Source of the DNA: Bacteroidota bacterium
GTDB lineage: Bacteria > Bacteroidota > Bacteroidia > Chitinophagales > LD1
DNA length: 64,000 nucleotides
Reading direction: 5' to 3'
Assembly: GCA_947475165.1 (NCBI GenBank)
Contig: CANJLD010000004.1
Span: 73,791 to 137,790, forward strand
The notes below the pieces were generated by a model that saw nothing but the letters and a program-made list of their open reading frames with translations, was not told the DNA's origin and made no database searches. Numbering within the stretch: the stretch's first letter is position 1; every line of letters starts with the position of its first letter. A program made the position numbers and the translations under genes. This document shows positions 44,741-53,338 of this stretch, piece by piece.

Positions 44741-46744
44741 CTATCTCTGAATCTGCAATTTTCCGTTGCTCACATTTCCTGAGGAAATATTCTTCAATTG
44801 ATAAGAATAGAAACCTACTGAAAGTTGTTCTACGTCCATTACTACTTTTTCTCCGCTTATAGTTTTCTCACTTATCAGTTTGCCATCAATACTGTAAACA
44901 GCAAAAACAAATTTATCATTCGCAGAACTGGTTTCAATAGTCAATTGACCGTTTGCAGGATTTGGATAAATCTTTATGTTCTGCATTTCTACATTCCCGA
45001 TTCCCGATGAGAAGCCAACAATTGCACTGGCGGTAGTAGAGCAATTATTCGCATCTGTAACGGTAACCGTATAATTGCCTGGGGCTAAGTTAGAGCCATC
45101 ACCTGAATTACTCCAAACATAATTGTATGAGGCAGTTCCACCGGTAGTGTTTACCACAATAGAACCATCTGTCGCAGTCGAAGAACTGGCATCAGTTGGA
45201 GTTAATGTAATAGATAAAACCGAAGGTTCAGTAATAGTTTCGGAAACTGCTGCGCTGCACGCGTTAATATCAAGTACGTTTCCAACATAATTACCGGCTG
45301 CAAGATTCGGGAAGGTGGTAGTTCCTACCGGTACTGGATTTCCAAAATAACTATAAGGTCCCGTTCCACCGGCAACGGTTATTGTAACTGTTCCATCGTT
45401 AGCACCATTGCAGGTAACATTGGTATGAGAGGTAACAGCCGTTAAAAGAGCCGGTTCATTTACTACTGTTGAAATAGTAAAGGAGCAATTGTTGGCATCG
45501 GTAATGGTAAGTGTGTAAGTACCACCCGATAATGCAGTAATATCTTCAGTTGAAGCGGAAGGATTCCACGCGTAAGTGATATTGCCTGTTCCACCGGTAG
45601 TAGTTACGTTTACCGCACCATTAGCTGCACCGTGGCAGGTAACATTGTTAGTAACCTGTGTGGCTGAAGGTCCGTTAGGTGTGGTTACATTTGCTGTGGC
45701 TGTTCCTGAACAACCATTGGCATCGGTAATGGTTACCTGATAACTTCCTGCCCCAAGACTGCTGATAGAAGCGGTGTTTCCACCGGTGTTCCAGTTGTAC
45801 GTATAGTTTGCTGTTCCGTTAGTTGGAGTAACAGTGGCTGTTCCTGTTGATGCACCACAATTTGTTGTTGTTGGAGAAATGGTTGAAGTAATATCTAAAC
45901 TGTTTGCGATGATAGTAGCCGCAGAAGTTGCTGAGCAACCGTTACCATCAGTAACAGTAACATTGTAGTTTCCTGCTGCTGCTGTTATGGCAGAAGTAGT
46001 TGCACTGTTTGACCAGTTGTATACATTTCCTCCTGCACCGTTTGCAGAAGTAACCGTTGCACCTCCGTTAGCAGCAGTGCATGTTGCGGTTGCACTTGCA
46101 CTTCCTGTTGCCGAAAAATTATTGCACAATACAAAGTCTAAATCATCAACCCAAAGTTTACTGCCTACCGGTGAGTTACTTCCTTGCGAACTGGTAAGTA
46201 ATATCATTACCAGGGTATCGGGAAAGTTGGCGGAGGTGTAAGTAAAATTTACGGTGAATTGAGTGTAGGCGGCTTGGGTTAAGTTTCTTGTAAAAACAGC
46301 TTTGCCTACTTCTACACGAGCATTCCCAACCCATTTTGAAAGTGTGGCTTCTACAGAGCAGGTATCGGTTCCACCAGGGGTATATTTATACCAACCGGTC
46401 AAAGAAACAGGGCGTTTGTTATATGCTACTCCGCCATCTACATATCCGCCTGTATTAATAGTACCGGTGGCAGCTATGCCCGGTGCAGTGCCTTGACCTA
46501 TCACCGCTTTCGATTCTAACTTAATGGCAAAGGAGCCACCGTGAATATCGGCAGGCAGTGTTGCTTTGGTAACGGTTCTAACTCCCAAAAACCAGGTTAA
46601 TCCGTTAATGGTTCCCCAGTTTGCAGGGTCATCATAATTAGGGTTCGAATTCCATGTTTCAAATCCGGCATTTGGAATTGCGTTTTGCGCATTTGCAAAA
46701 CTTAAAGTTGCCACACATAATAGGGCGAGTAAAATTTTTTTCAT
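44741..46744 (-). CDS. PCMD-domain / SprB-repeat surface protein with T9SS sorting domain
   Basis: 667 residues. A signal peptide (MKKILLALLCVATLSFANA) is followed by a PCMD-like (putative carbohydrate metabolism) domain (about 20-205; IPNAGFETWNSNPNYDDPANW). About five SprB-like repeats follow (for example GNITYAWNPSASTEDITALS and GGTYTLTITDANNCSF). The C-terminus is a type A T9SS sorting domain (IKIYPNPANGQLTIETSS to GKLQIQR). It is a likely cell-surface carbohydrate-binding or adhesive protein. The sequence GCTCAAAAAACCTGAC directly before the ATG is shared with the lectin gene. Confidence 0.9.
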   Translation of the reverse strand: MKKILLALLCVATLSFANAQNAIPNAGFETWNSNPNYDDPANWGTINGLTWFLGVRTVTKATLPADIHGGSFAIKLESKAVIGQGTAPGIAATGTINTGGYVDGGVAYNKRPVSLTGWYKYTPGGTDTCSVEATLSKWVGNARVEVGKAVFTRNLTQAAYTQFTVNFTYTSANFPDTLVMILLTSSQGSNSPVGSKLWVDDLDFVLCNNFSATGSASATATCTAANGGATVTSANGAGGNVYNWSNSATTSAITAAAGNYNVTVTDGNGCSATSAATIIANSLDITSTISPTTTNCGASTGTATVTPTNGTANYTYNWNTGGNTASISSLGAGSYQVTITDANGCSGTATANVTTPNGPSATQVTNNVTCHGAANGAVNVTTTGGTGNITYAWNPSASTEDITALSGGTYTLTITDANNCSFTISTVVNEPALLTAVTSHTNVTCNGANDGTVTITVAGGTGPYSYFGNPVPVGTTTFPNLAAGNYVGNVLDINACSAAVSETITEPSVLSITLTPTDASSSTATDGSIVVNTTGGTASYNYVWSNSGDGSNLAPGNYTVTVTDANNCSTTASAIVGFSSGIGNVEMQNIKIYPNPANGQLTIETSSANDKFVFAVYSIDGKLISEKTISGEKVVMDVEQLSVGFYSYQLKNISSGNVSNGKLQIQR

Positions 46745-46792
46745 GGTCAGGTTTTTTGAGCTTTAGTTTGGTTCGTTAATATTCAGGGAAAT

Positions 46793-46828
46793 AAAAACTC
46801 CATTGCTTTTAAAAACAATGGAGTTTTT
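46793..46828 (-). terminator. Terminator of the copper monooxygenase-like gene
   Basis: AAAAACTCCATTG and CAATGGAGTTTTT form a perfect 13-bp stem with a 10-base loop just after the stop codon at 46834. The flanking A/T bases give a U-run on the minus strand. Confidence 0.9.
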
Positions 46829-46833
46829 GGAGA

Positions 46834-48507
46834 TTATTCAATTACCACTCTTCGGGTTGTTGTCCCCTGTTTGGTATTTATGGTAAGCAGATAAATGCCT
46901 GCCGCAAAACGATGGTCGAGTTCTATTTCTTCCATATAGTTACCGGCTGGTTTATTGTTTTGTGATAATAGCAGAGTGCTTTCGCCAAGTATGTTAGTTA
47001 ACTCTACTTTTATATCGCTTGTTTTTTCTAATACATAATTTAAACCAAGGGCATCTCTAACCGGATTTGGGAATACGTTCAACTGTAAGGCGCTTGTATT
47101 TTCTAAATCATCTGTTCCCAACGGGCCTAAAAGGTCGCCTTGTATGTATTGGAAACCCATTACCATCATTTCTTCATCGGAAGTTAAGCCCCATATAATC
47201 GGGTCAGGTCCGGCAGTGTTTTTCCATTTTGCGCGATGAATTAAACCCAAGCGCGGGTCAACCACTAAAAGCGAATCGTCCGAATAATATTTGAAAGTAA
47301 CATCTACTCCAAACCGGTAGTAGCCCAAATTTATTCCGCCTTGCTCGTAACTTAGCCAGCCTTCGTATTCCTGATTGCCCAAAGTGCCGTTCGGGTTTCT
47401 CATAAAAATATCGTAGTCGGTTCCGTACTTATGTGTATGGCTATACATCTGCCATATTTTCCAATACCTTGTTTCTGTGGTATCGTTCGCAACTTCAGTA
47501 AAGGTATGTTCCTGCCCGTCCTGCGGAATTGAAATGGTGAATACAGGGAAGTTACGGATAAGCATATTGTGTTGAGCCGTGCCAACTGTTTGCGTATAAA
47601 TATTGAAATACAGATCGGTTGCCAATACCGAATCGCTGGTATTCTTAATGTGTAAATTTAAATCGAGCATTCCGTTGGCGGGCCAGAAATAGGCAGTGTT
47701 TGGAGGAAGGTTAAGTTCATTGTAACCTTTAGTTAAACCAATACCATCTAATACATCGGCATGAGATGTTTCAGCTTCCGGTCTTAAACCTTCGCGGTAG
47801 TTACCTTCGCCACCGGGTAAGAAAGTGTAGATAACCATGTGATGACCCGATTGTGGCAACATGGCTTCTAAACGCGGAACTTCAACATTGCCGGTATACT
47901 CCGGTTTGTGCTTAATATAGTAGTAGGTTTCAGAATGTGGGGTAATAAATATTTTACCTACATACATTTGGAAACCTGTACCGGCAGCCGGTATAGGATG
48001 TACCGGATAAGTATCATCAATTCCGCCTTCGCGATAGTATTTATTTATAAGTGCAGTGTCAACTACTACGCCTGTTTTTGGCGCACCAAATAAAATCCAC
48101 TGACGAACTAATTCAACTTCGTGCTTGGCCAACTGGTTGGGAAAAACATCAGGCATAATGCTGCCTTCACCGGGGCTTAGTGCCAACCGATCACTTACGT
48201 TTGGAAGACCATGTGCAAGTTTGCGAAGCAGAAAACTTCTCTCCACATGTCCGGGCATAACCAACTTGTGACCTTTTCCTGCTGCTGTAGGATTGAGTGG
48301 TGCTGTATTAACCAGTTGGGCATACAAAGCGGAATCAGAAAGCGTAACATTAAACGAGGGAGAACCGCTACCATCGTGACAACCGGAGCCGGCACAATTG
48401 GTTTGTAATAAATAATGAACATCGGCAAAAGTGCTTTGTGCCGAAACTTCGGATGCGAAGAGACAAAACAGAATAATAATTAAAAATGAAGAGTAAAGTT
48501 TTTTCAT
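46834..48507 (-). CDS. Secreted copper type II monooxygenase-like protein with N-terminal CX4CH motif and T9SS domain
   Basis: 557 residues. The signal peptide ends in VSAQ. A cytochrome-c-like segment with Cys38, Cys43 and His44 (TNCAGSGCHDG) follows. The central domain holds a full set of peptidylglycine monooxygenase (PHM)-like copper ligands: His222/His223 (SGHHMVIY), His286 (LDLNLHIKN), His357/His359 (YSHTHKYG) and Met447 or Met448 (SDEEMMVMGF). The last ~85 residues are a type A T9SS sorting domain (LNVFPNPVRDALGLNY). PHM-type enzymes hydroxylate C-H bonds using copper and ascorbate; the actual reductant and substrate here are unknown. The haem motif may be atypical or serve redox metal binding. 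Confidence 0.85.
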   Translation of the reverse strand: MKKLYSSFLIIILFCLFASEVSAQSTFADVHYLLQTNCAGSGCHDGSGSPSFNVTLSDSALYAQLVNTAPLNPTAAGKGHKLVMPGHVERSFLLRKLAHGLPNVSDRLALSPGEGSIMPDVFPNQLAKHEVELVRQWILFGAPKTGVVVDTALINKYYREGGIDDTYPVHPIPAAGTGFQMYVGKIFITPHSETYYYIKHKPEYTGNVEVPRLEAMLPQSGHHMVIYTFLPGGEGNYREGLRPEAETSHADVLDGIGLTKGYNELNLPPNTAYFWPANGMLDLNLHIKNTSDSVLATDLYFNIYTQTVGTAQHNMLIRNFPVFTISIPQDGQEHTFTEVANDTTETRYWKIWQMYSHTHKYGTDYDIFMRNPNGTLGNQEYEGWLSYEQGGINLGYYRFGVDVTFKYYSDDSLLVVDPRLGLIHRAKWKNTAGPDPIIWGLTSDEEMMVMGFQYIQGDLLGPLGTDDLENTSALQLNVFPNPVRDALGLNYVLEKTSDIKVELTNILGESTLLLSQNNKPAGNYMEEIELDHRFAAGIYLLTINTKQGTTTRRVVIE

Positions 48508-48602
48508 GTGTAAAATTTTGTAAGTGAAAGTAGTAAAATAAGCTAAACATCAAACTTAGGACTGTGTTTATTGCAGCTGTTTATTAATAGTCGGGAACTA
48601 TT

Positions 48603-49508
48603 CTACGCGCGCTCAATTACCATTAATACATACTGCTTGTTAGCGGCAAATATTTCGGGGTTAATGGTGTCTATGTTCTTGTTTATCTTCTGCTCTATTT
48701 CGGGTAGTGCTTCTTGCAGCGCGTAGTAAATGCCCGGTGCTTTTACTTGTAGTTTTCCTTCAATAAAATCTTTCACCGGCATGCCTATTTGTGTAGCCCA
48801 CATGTATACATAGGCAATGGTTGGCAACACATGCGGAGTAATATCGCGGTGGTAAGTAATTTTAAAACCGTTCTCTTTTAATTTCTGATTGAACAGTTCC
48901 CAATTGTGTCCGCTCTTTTCACCGGCTTCGCCTTTTTTAAAATAATCGCAGGCTATCCATTTACCGCCCTGTTTTAAAACCTTTTGTATTATTGGCAGGG
49001 CTTTATCAAGTTGTAAGTATTGTAACGATTCGGAAGTAATAACCGTTCCGAAATAATTTTCATAATCACCGGTTGGCATATCTTCAAGCTTGCAATCGAG
49101 CACCGGTGTATCTCTATACTTTCCGGTAATGTGCCTTACTTGATTTTTATCTGGTGTAAGCGCAACTGTTTTTAAATTTTTTGTTTGCAGCAGCGCAATC
49201 AAGCCTCCCATGCCGCAGCCTATGTCCAGCACCGGGTTTCGTAAATCGGTAATCCGGTTTACAATTTGCCAGCCGTAATCTTCCTGTGCTTTGTAAAGGT
49301 GATTGATAGAAATATCGTGTGGATGAATATCCGGATTTTCGAAATACCCGTAATGCAGAAAATCTTTAGGCAGTAATTGTGAGTAGAGTTTTAGTTGGGC
49401 ATCGTCATATACGCGCTGTATTTTTTTGCGGTTCCGTTGCAGTTGTATTACACGGTACAAATGCTGCGGATAAATAAACCGCTTAATAATTTTGCCGATA
49501 ATACTCAT
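48603..49508 (-). CDS. SAM-dependent methyltransferase (class I, cyclopropane-synthase-like)
   Basis: 301 residues. The SAM motif is VLDIGCGMGGLIALL, followed by VALTPDKNQV and VITSESLQYL. An N-terminal ~90 residues include YSQLLPKDFLHYGYFENPDIHP, reminiscent of the cyclopropane fatty acid synthase and small-molecule methyltransferase group. The C-terminal region (about 195-300) is helical and lineage-specific. Lipid or quinone precursors are possible substrates. It is the last of four minus-strand genes, 37 bases after the DUF5713 gene. Confidence 0.88.
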   Translation of the reverse strand: MSIIGKIIKRFIYPQHLYRVIQLQRNRKKIQRVYDDAQLKLYSQLLPKDFLHYGYFENPDIHPHDISINHLYKAQEDYGWQIVNRITDLRNPVLDIGCGMGGLIALLQTKNLKTVALTPDKNQVRHITGKYRDTPVLDCKLEDMPTGDYENYFGTVITSESLQYLQLDKALPIIQKVLKQGGKWIACDYFKKGEAGEKSGHNWELFNQKLKENGFKITYHRDITPHVLPTIAYVYMWATQIGMPVKDFIEGKLQVKAPGIYYALQEALPEIEQKINKNIDTINPEIFAANKQYVLMVIERA

Positions 49509-49545
49509 GCGCCAAAAATAAAATTAAAGAGATGAGATGATGGTT

Positions 49546-49983
49546 CTACCAATTTCGCGGAGCTATTAATTCTTCCACATCCGCTTTGTAACCGTATGTG
49601 TGCGCTATAAATTCAAAATCGGCAGCTATGCTTTCGCGGGCTGCGGTTTCTATTTCGCTGCCGTTTGCGTCAAAAACCTTTTCTAAATCGTTAAACTTTT
49701 CGGTGGCGGCATGGGTTAATTTGTATAAGTCTTCCAGATTTTTCGGCTGCTCGTTTTCAATTTGCAAGCATAAGTCCACCAAAATTGCCTTGCCTTTATC
49801 TACCAGAAATTTAGGGAAATACGAATCGCTGTACATATCTTTTAAGAATAGATAATTCCGCAGCGTATCGTTTTTAATATCCTGTGGTGTAGCTTTAATA
49901 GCCGTGTGCGTTGCCTTGTTTTTCTCCGGCTGCGAGCAGGAAAGTAAGGCAAGGCAGATAAGTGTGAAGAGGAAATACTTCAT
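49546..49983 (-). CDS. DUF5713 family lipoprotein
   Basis: 145 residues. It has a lipoprotein signal with lipobox LALLSCSQ. The body matches DUF5713 (MYSDSYFPKFLVDKGKAIL and GSEIETAARESIAADFEF, ending VEELIAPRNW). It is mostly helical. The function is unknown. It sits between the VOC-fold gene (9 bases upstream) and the methyltransferase, so it may be co-transcribed. Confidence 0.85.
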   Translation of the reverse strand: MKYFLFTLICLALLSCSQPEKNKATHTAIKATPQDIKNDTLRNYLFLKDMYSDSYFPKFLVDKGKAILVDLCLQIENEQPKNLEDLYKLTHAATEKFNDLEKVFDANGSEIETAARESIAADFEFIAHTYGYKADVEELIAPRNW

Positions 49984-49992
49984 GTATTGATT

Positions 49993-50478
49993 TTAGAAAC
50001 TACCGGTCTGTTCCCACAGCTCAATTTTGTTTCCTTCTATATCCATTATGTGTATGAACTTTCCGTAGCTGTAAGTCTCCATCGTGTCTACAATGGTTAC
50101 GCCTTCTTTTTGCAATTCGGGTATAAGCGCGGCTAAGTTTTCTACGCGGTAGTTAATCATAAACTGTTTGGTAGAAGGCTCAAAGTATTTTGTTTTTTCC
50201 GAAAAAGGACTCCACTGTGTGCAAGCCATTTTAGTAGAGTCGAAACCTTCGTACCATTTAAACATTACACCATATTGGTCGCTGTTAAAACCCAGATGCG
50301 TCTGATACCACTCTTTTACTTTACGGGTATCGGTACACTTAAAAAACACACCGCCTATACCGGTTACGCGTTTCATTTTTGCAGGGCTTTCTGCCTTTTT
50401 AGCAAGCACCGTTTTAAAAGCAAAACCCAAACCAAACGATGCAGCAAGAGCGGTAATTATCAGGAAGGTCTTTTTCAA
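49993..50478 (-). CDS. VOC-fold (glyoxalase-like) protein with N-terminal membrane anchor
   Basis: 161 residues. The first ~25 are hydrophobic (FLIITALAASFGLGFAFKTV), a signal or anchor, which is unusual for this fold. The rest is a glyoxalase/bleomycin-resistance domain (GIGGVFFKCTDTRKVKEWY and IMDIEGNKIELWEQ). The only start upstream of the anchor is TTG at 50478; ATG occurs later at a Met inside the fold (KMKRVTGIGG). The membrane segment supports the TTG start. Metal and substrate are unknown. It is part of a four-gene minus-strand group. Confidence 0.8.
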   Translation of the reverse strand: MKKTFLIITALAASFGLGFAFKTVLAKKAESPAKMKRVTGIGGVFFKCTDTRKVKEWYQTHLGFNSDQYGVMFKWYEGFDSTKMACTQWSPFSEKTKYFEPSTKQFMINYRVENLAALIPELQKEGVTIVDTMETYSYGKFIHIMDIEGNKIELWEQTGSF

Positions 50479-50503
50479 TTTTAAGATTTAGAATATTTGA
50501 AAA

Positions 50504-50839
50504 CTATTCATCAGGTGCGCAAACCAAACCGGCATTAGCCTTATTAATCAGGTGAACGGCACTCTGCGATTCTCCTTCGCAAAACCTTTCTTGGTAGTTG
50601 CTGGCGGTATCATGACAAACCCAGCCGAGAGAAGGCGAGGTAAGTGAGTCGGTATATTCAATAAAATAATCTTTGCCCAAAACATCGCTGCGCACAATAA
50701 TGGTAAGCGTTGTATCACCGGTGGCAGTGGAATGTGTTTCATAACAAGCCCGGCAAAGATTATGACACTTGTAACACTTTGAACAGGAGTGAAGCGTTAG
50801 CAATAAAGCGAAAAAGGAAATGAGAGAAATATTCTTCAT
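50504..50839 (-). CDS. Small Cys-rich lipoprotein, hypothetical
   Basis: 111 residues. A lipoprotein signal ends in LTLHSCSK. A Cys cluster (SKCYKCHNLCRACY, four Cys after the lipobox) follows, then a beta-rich body with two further Cys, ending near AGLVCAPDE. No family was recognised. The Cys cluster suggests metal or disulfide binding. It lies 25 bases upstream of the VOC gene. Confidence 0.75.
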   Translation of the reverse strand: MKNISLISFFALLLTLHSCSKCYKCHNLCRACYETHSTATGDTTLTIIVRSDVLGKDYFIEYTDSLTSPSLGWVCHDTASNYQERFCEGESQSAVHLINKANAGLVCAPDE

Positions 50840-50912
50840 AATTGGCGAGCGAATATAAAAGAGTTTTGGGGCTGATAACTTTGAGCTTTGATTTTTGAAC
50901 TTAGATGATTTT

Positions 50913-51485
50913 ATGCACGATATAGAACCATACTACCAGTGGCGCGATTATTACATAGCCAGCGAGGACAAACTCTCGCCTTTCTATAACCGCATGTACA
51001 GCGAGTTTGAGTTTAAGGATAAAATTTACAACTATGTTATCCATCCGCAGTGGGACAATTTTGGTTCTTCAACTCTTTACTGCAAAGTGCTGTTTGCCGA
51101 TTACGAAAAACAATATTGCATTATAGAACTGATAGGCGAATGGAACGATGCCGTGCATAACGATATTATGGAAATGAAACGCAGCCTGATTGATCCCATG
51201 GTGAAAGAAGGTATCGTTAAGTTTATTGTGATAGGAGAGAACGTGCTGAACTTTCATGCCAGCGATGAATTGTATTACGAAGAATGGTATGAAGATGTAA
51301 AAGATGAAGACGGATGGATTGTGTTCCTAAACTTTCGCGAACATATTACTGATGAAATACGAAAATATAAACTGCATTACTATCTGCACATGAACCAAGC
51401 TGCCAACGAGGTGCAATGGCGAAAATTTAAACCCGAAAATCTCTTTTTCTTAATAGAGAGCATGCTCATTCGCAGTATAGAGTAG
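50913..51485 (+). CDS. Hypothetical cytosolic protein
   Basis: 190 residues from the ATG at 50913 (MHDIEPYYQWRDYYIASED). No signal peptide or membrane segment. It is rich in Tyr and Trp (SSTLYCKVLFADYEKQY, YYEEWYEDVKDEDGWIVFL). No family recognised with confidence. A TTG 18 bases upstream is possible. It is divergent from the small lipoprotein gene and convergent with the acyltransferase gene. The gap 51486-51561 contains a 14-bp palindrome CAAGTTGCAACTTG. Confidence 0.75.
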   Translation: MHDIEPYYQWRDYYIASEDKLSPFYNRMYSEFEFKDKIYNYVIHPQWDNFGSSTLYCKVLFADYEKQYCIIELIGEWNDAVHNDIMEMKRSLIDPMVKEGIVKFIVIGENVLNFHASDELYYEEWYEDVKDEDGWIVFLNFREHITDEIRKYKLHYYLHMNQAANEVQWRKFKPENLFFLIESMLIRSIE

Positions 51486-51561
51486 CCAATTTATTTACAA
51501 GTTGCAACTTGACAATTGCTAAATCATGCTTTATATTATAGCTACCTGACAATATTGAGTG

Positions 51562-52287
51562 CTATGGTAAATGCTTCAACATCTCATTTCTTACTTTCTC
51601 TTTTAACAGCGGCACATCTGCCATTGTCATTCCTCGTGTTTCAATTGGTTCGCTCCAATGCACTTCAACGGTCCCGGGATAAAGCTGTAAGCCCTCGGGG
51701 GGATTCACCTCTCGTGCTCCGGTTAAAGTCTGCACGGCAATAGGCACCTGCGCCATTATCGCCACGCGAAAAGCTCCGTCTTTAAATTCCTTCAATTTCT
51801 CTTTCGTGCGGTTGCGAGTTCCTTCCGGGTAAAGAAAGAGGCTCTCACCTTTCAATAACGCATCTGCCATTTGCTGGTAAGATTTTTCGCGGCTCTCTTT
51901 ACTTTGCCGGTCAACTACAATGCCTAACATCTTTACCATAAAGCCAAAGAAGGGTATGTATTTAGTTTCAGCTTTTGCCAAAAAGCGAATAGGGTTTGGC
52001 ACAGCCGAAGCACAAGCCATTATATCTATCTGCGAATTGTGATTGGCTACGTACACATAAGTAGTTTTAGCATCTAACTTTTCTTTGCCAAATACTTTCA
52101 GTTTAATCAGCATTAGTTTAAGTAACAAAGGCGATACTACATGACAGTTAAACCAAACGCAGTTCATGGAATATTTCTTGCCGCCAATAATTATAATCAG
52201 CGCATAAACAATAGTGAGAGGAGCAACAATCAGTAAAAACCAAAACGCTCCCCACAAAGCCCAAATGAAACTGAAGATTCTTTTCAT
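51562..52287 (-). CDS. plsC: 1-Acyl-sn-glycerol-3-phosphate acyltransferase
   Basis: 241 residues from the ATG at 52287 (MKRIFSFIWALWGAFWFLL). An N-terminal membrane segment is followed by the acyltransferase H-x4-D motif in VANHNSQIDIM and the substrate motif LYPEGTRNR. It transfers the second acyl group in phosphatidic acid synthesis. The ATG overlaps the pdxJ stop codon (ATGA), so the two are probably translationally coupled. Confidence 0.92.
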   Translation of the reverse strand: MKRIFSFIWALWGAFWFLLIVAPLTIVYALIIIIGGKKYSMNCVWFNCHVVSPLLLKLMLIKLKVFGKEKLDAKTTYVYVANHNSQIDIMACASAVPNPIRFLAKAETKYIPFFGFMVKMLGIVVDRQSKESREKSYQQMADALLKGESLFLYPEGTRNRTKEKLKEFKDGAFRVAIMAQVPIAVQTLTGAREVNPPEGLQLYPGTVEVHWSEPIETRGMTMADVPLLKEKVRNEMLKHLP

Positions 52288-53003
52288 TCCAGTTCGCGTA
52301 AATAAAGTTGAATGGTATTTTCTAAACCCAGATAAAGACAATCGCGCACCAGTGCGTGACCGATAGAAACCTCCAAAAGATTCGGGATATTTTGTTTAAA
52401 GAATTTCAGATTATCCAGATTCAAATCGTGACCGGCATTTATACCTACGCCTATATCGTTGCAGAATTTTGCGGCAGATGAAAATGATTGAATTGCTTTT
52501 TGTTTATCGGCAGAAAAATCGTGCGCATAAGGACCGGTATAAAATTCAATTCTGTCGGCACCGGTTTTCTTAGCTGCTTCAATCAAATTATTCACCGGGT
52601 CAATAAAAAGCGAAACGCGGATATTGTTCTTCTTTAACTCAGCAATTACATCAATCAATAAATTTTGATGAGTAATAGTATCCCAACCATGGTCGCTAGT
52701 GAGCTGACCGGGTGCATCTGGAACAAGTGTGCATTGTTCCGGTTTTACTTCAAGCACCATCTTCAAAAAATCTTCTGATGGGTAACCTTCAATATTAAAC
52801 TCGGTAGTAACTGTTTTCTTTAACTCATAAACATCGTTGCGGGTAATGTGTCTTTCGTCTTGCCGTGGATGAACGGTAATTCCCTGCGCGCCATACCGCT
52901 CACAATCTTTAGCAAACTGAACTACATCAGGAATATTAGCACCGCGTGAATTACGGAGAAGAGCAATCTTATTAATGTTAACGGATAAACGGGTGGAAGA
53001 CAT
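52284..53003 (-). CDS. pdxJ: Pyridoxine 5'-phosphate synthase
   Basis: Makes pyridoxine 5'-phosphate in the DXP-dependent vitamin B6 pathway. The 239 residues show the TIM-barrel family motifs LSVNINKIALLRNSRG, GITVHPRQDERHI, NIEGYPSEDF, EFYTGPYAHDF and VGINAGHDLNL. It is followed by overlapping plsC. A palindromic repeat (CCCCTTTAGGGG) lies 15 bases upstream of the start codon and a larger structured element lies beyond it, so the leader may be longer and structured. Confidence 0.96.
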   Translation of the reverse strand: MSSTRLSVNINKIALLRNSRGANIPDVVQFAKDCERYGAQGITVHPRQDERHITRNDVYELKKTVTTEFNIEGYPSEDFLKMVLEVKPEQCTLVPDAPGQLTSDHGWDTITHQNLLIDVIAELKKNNIRVSLFIDPVNNLIEAAKKTGADRIEFYTGPYAHDFSADKQKAIQSFSSAAKFCNDIGVGINAGHDLNLDNLKFFKQNIPNLLEVSIGHALVRDCLYLGLENTIQLYLRELE

Positions 53004-53018
53004 AATTTGTATTCAAGT

Positions 53019-53040
53019 CCCCTTTAGGGGATTTAGGGGT
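53019..53040. repeat. CCCCTTTAGGGG palindromic repeat upstream of pdxJ
   Basis: CCCCTTTAGGGGATTTAGGG is nearly the reverse of the element inside the Omp28 gene (8657-8681). It lies 15 bases before the pdxJ ATG. Confidence 0.7.
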
Positions 53041-53048
53041 ATAAAAAA

Positions 53049-53233
53049 CCCACACAGATTATATGACGTTAAGTTACCTTAAGTCAAGTTTTGGGCTTAG
53101 CAACATCGCTGTAATTCGCTGTTAACTTGTTTTGTGGACGAAGATCCAATTGCTTGGAGTGCGACCCGCCATTGACGTTACAACTTAAGCCCGGCTTTAT
53201 AAAAATACTAACTAACGCATCGGTCTGTGTGGG
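53049..53233. ncRNA. Structured intergenic element of unknown kind
   Basis: CCCACACAGA (53049-53058) and TCTGTGTGGG (53224-53233) are a perfect 10-bp pair enclosing 165 bases. Inside, CGTTAAGTTA can pair with TAACTAACG (one bulge) and TTGGGCTTA with TAAGCCCGG (two G-T pairs if plus-strand RNA). Six T follow on the minus strand. It could be a small structured RNA or a mobile MITE-like element with 10-bp terminal repeats; no target duplication is seen. No coding frame was seen, and the bases 53234-53338 show no feature. Confidence 0.45.
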
Positions 53234-53338
53234 CATATCTTAGGAATTAAGAATGTTGAATTCTGAATTCGGAAGTATCAAAGAACTAATGTGAAAGTAA
53301 AGAGAGAAAATTGAAAAGCAAGATTTGTTGACAATTAT

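Noticed and set aside
51498-51511. 14-bp palindrome CAAGTTGCAACTTG as operator
   Set aside because: It is in a convergent 3' gap, where no promoter is expected; it may be part of a weak terminator.
53049-53233. 6S RNA
   Set aside because: The long hairpin and size fit, but I could not place the open central bubble and have no alignment, so only an unknown structured element is called.
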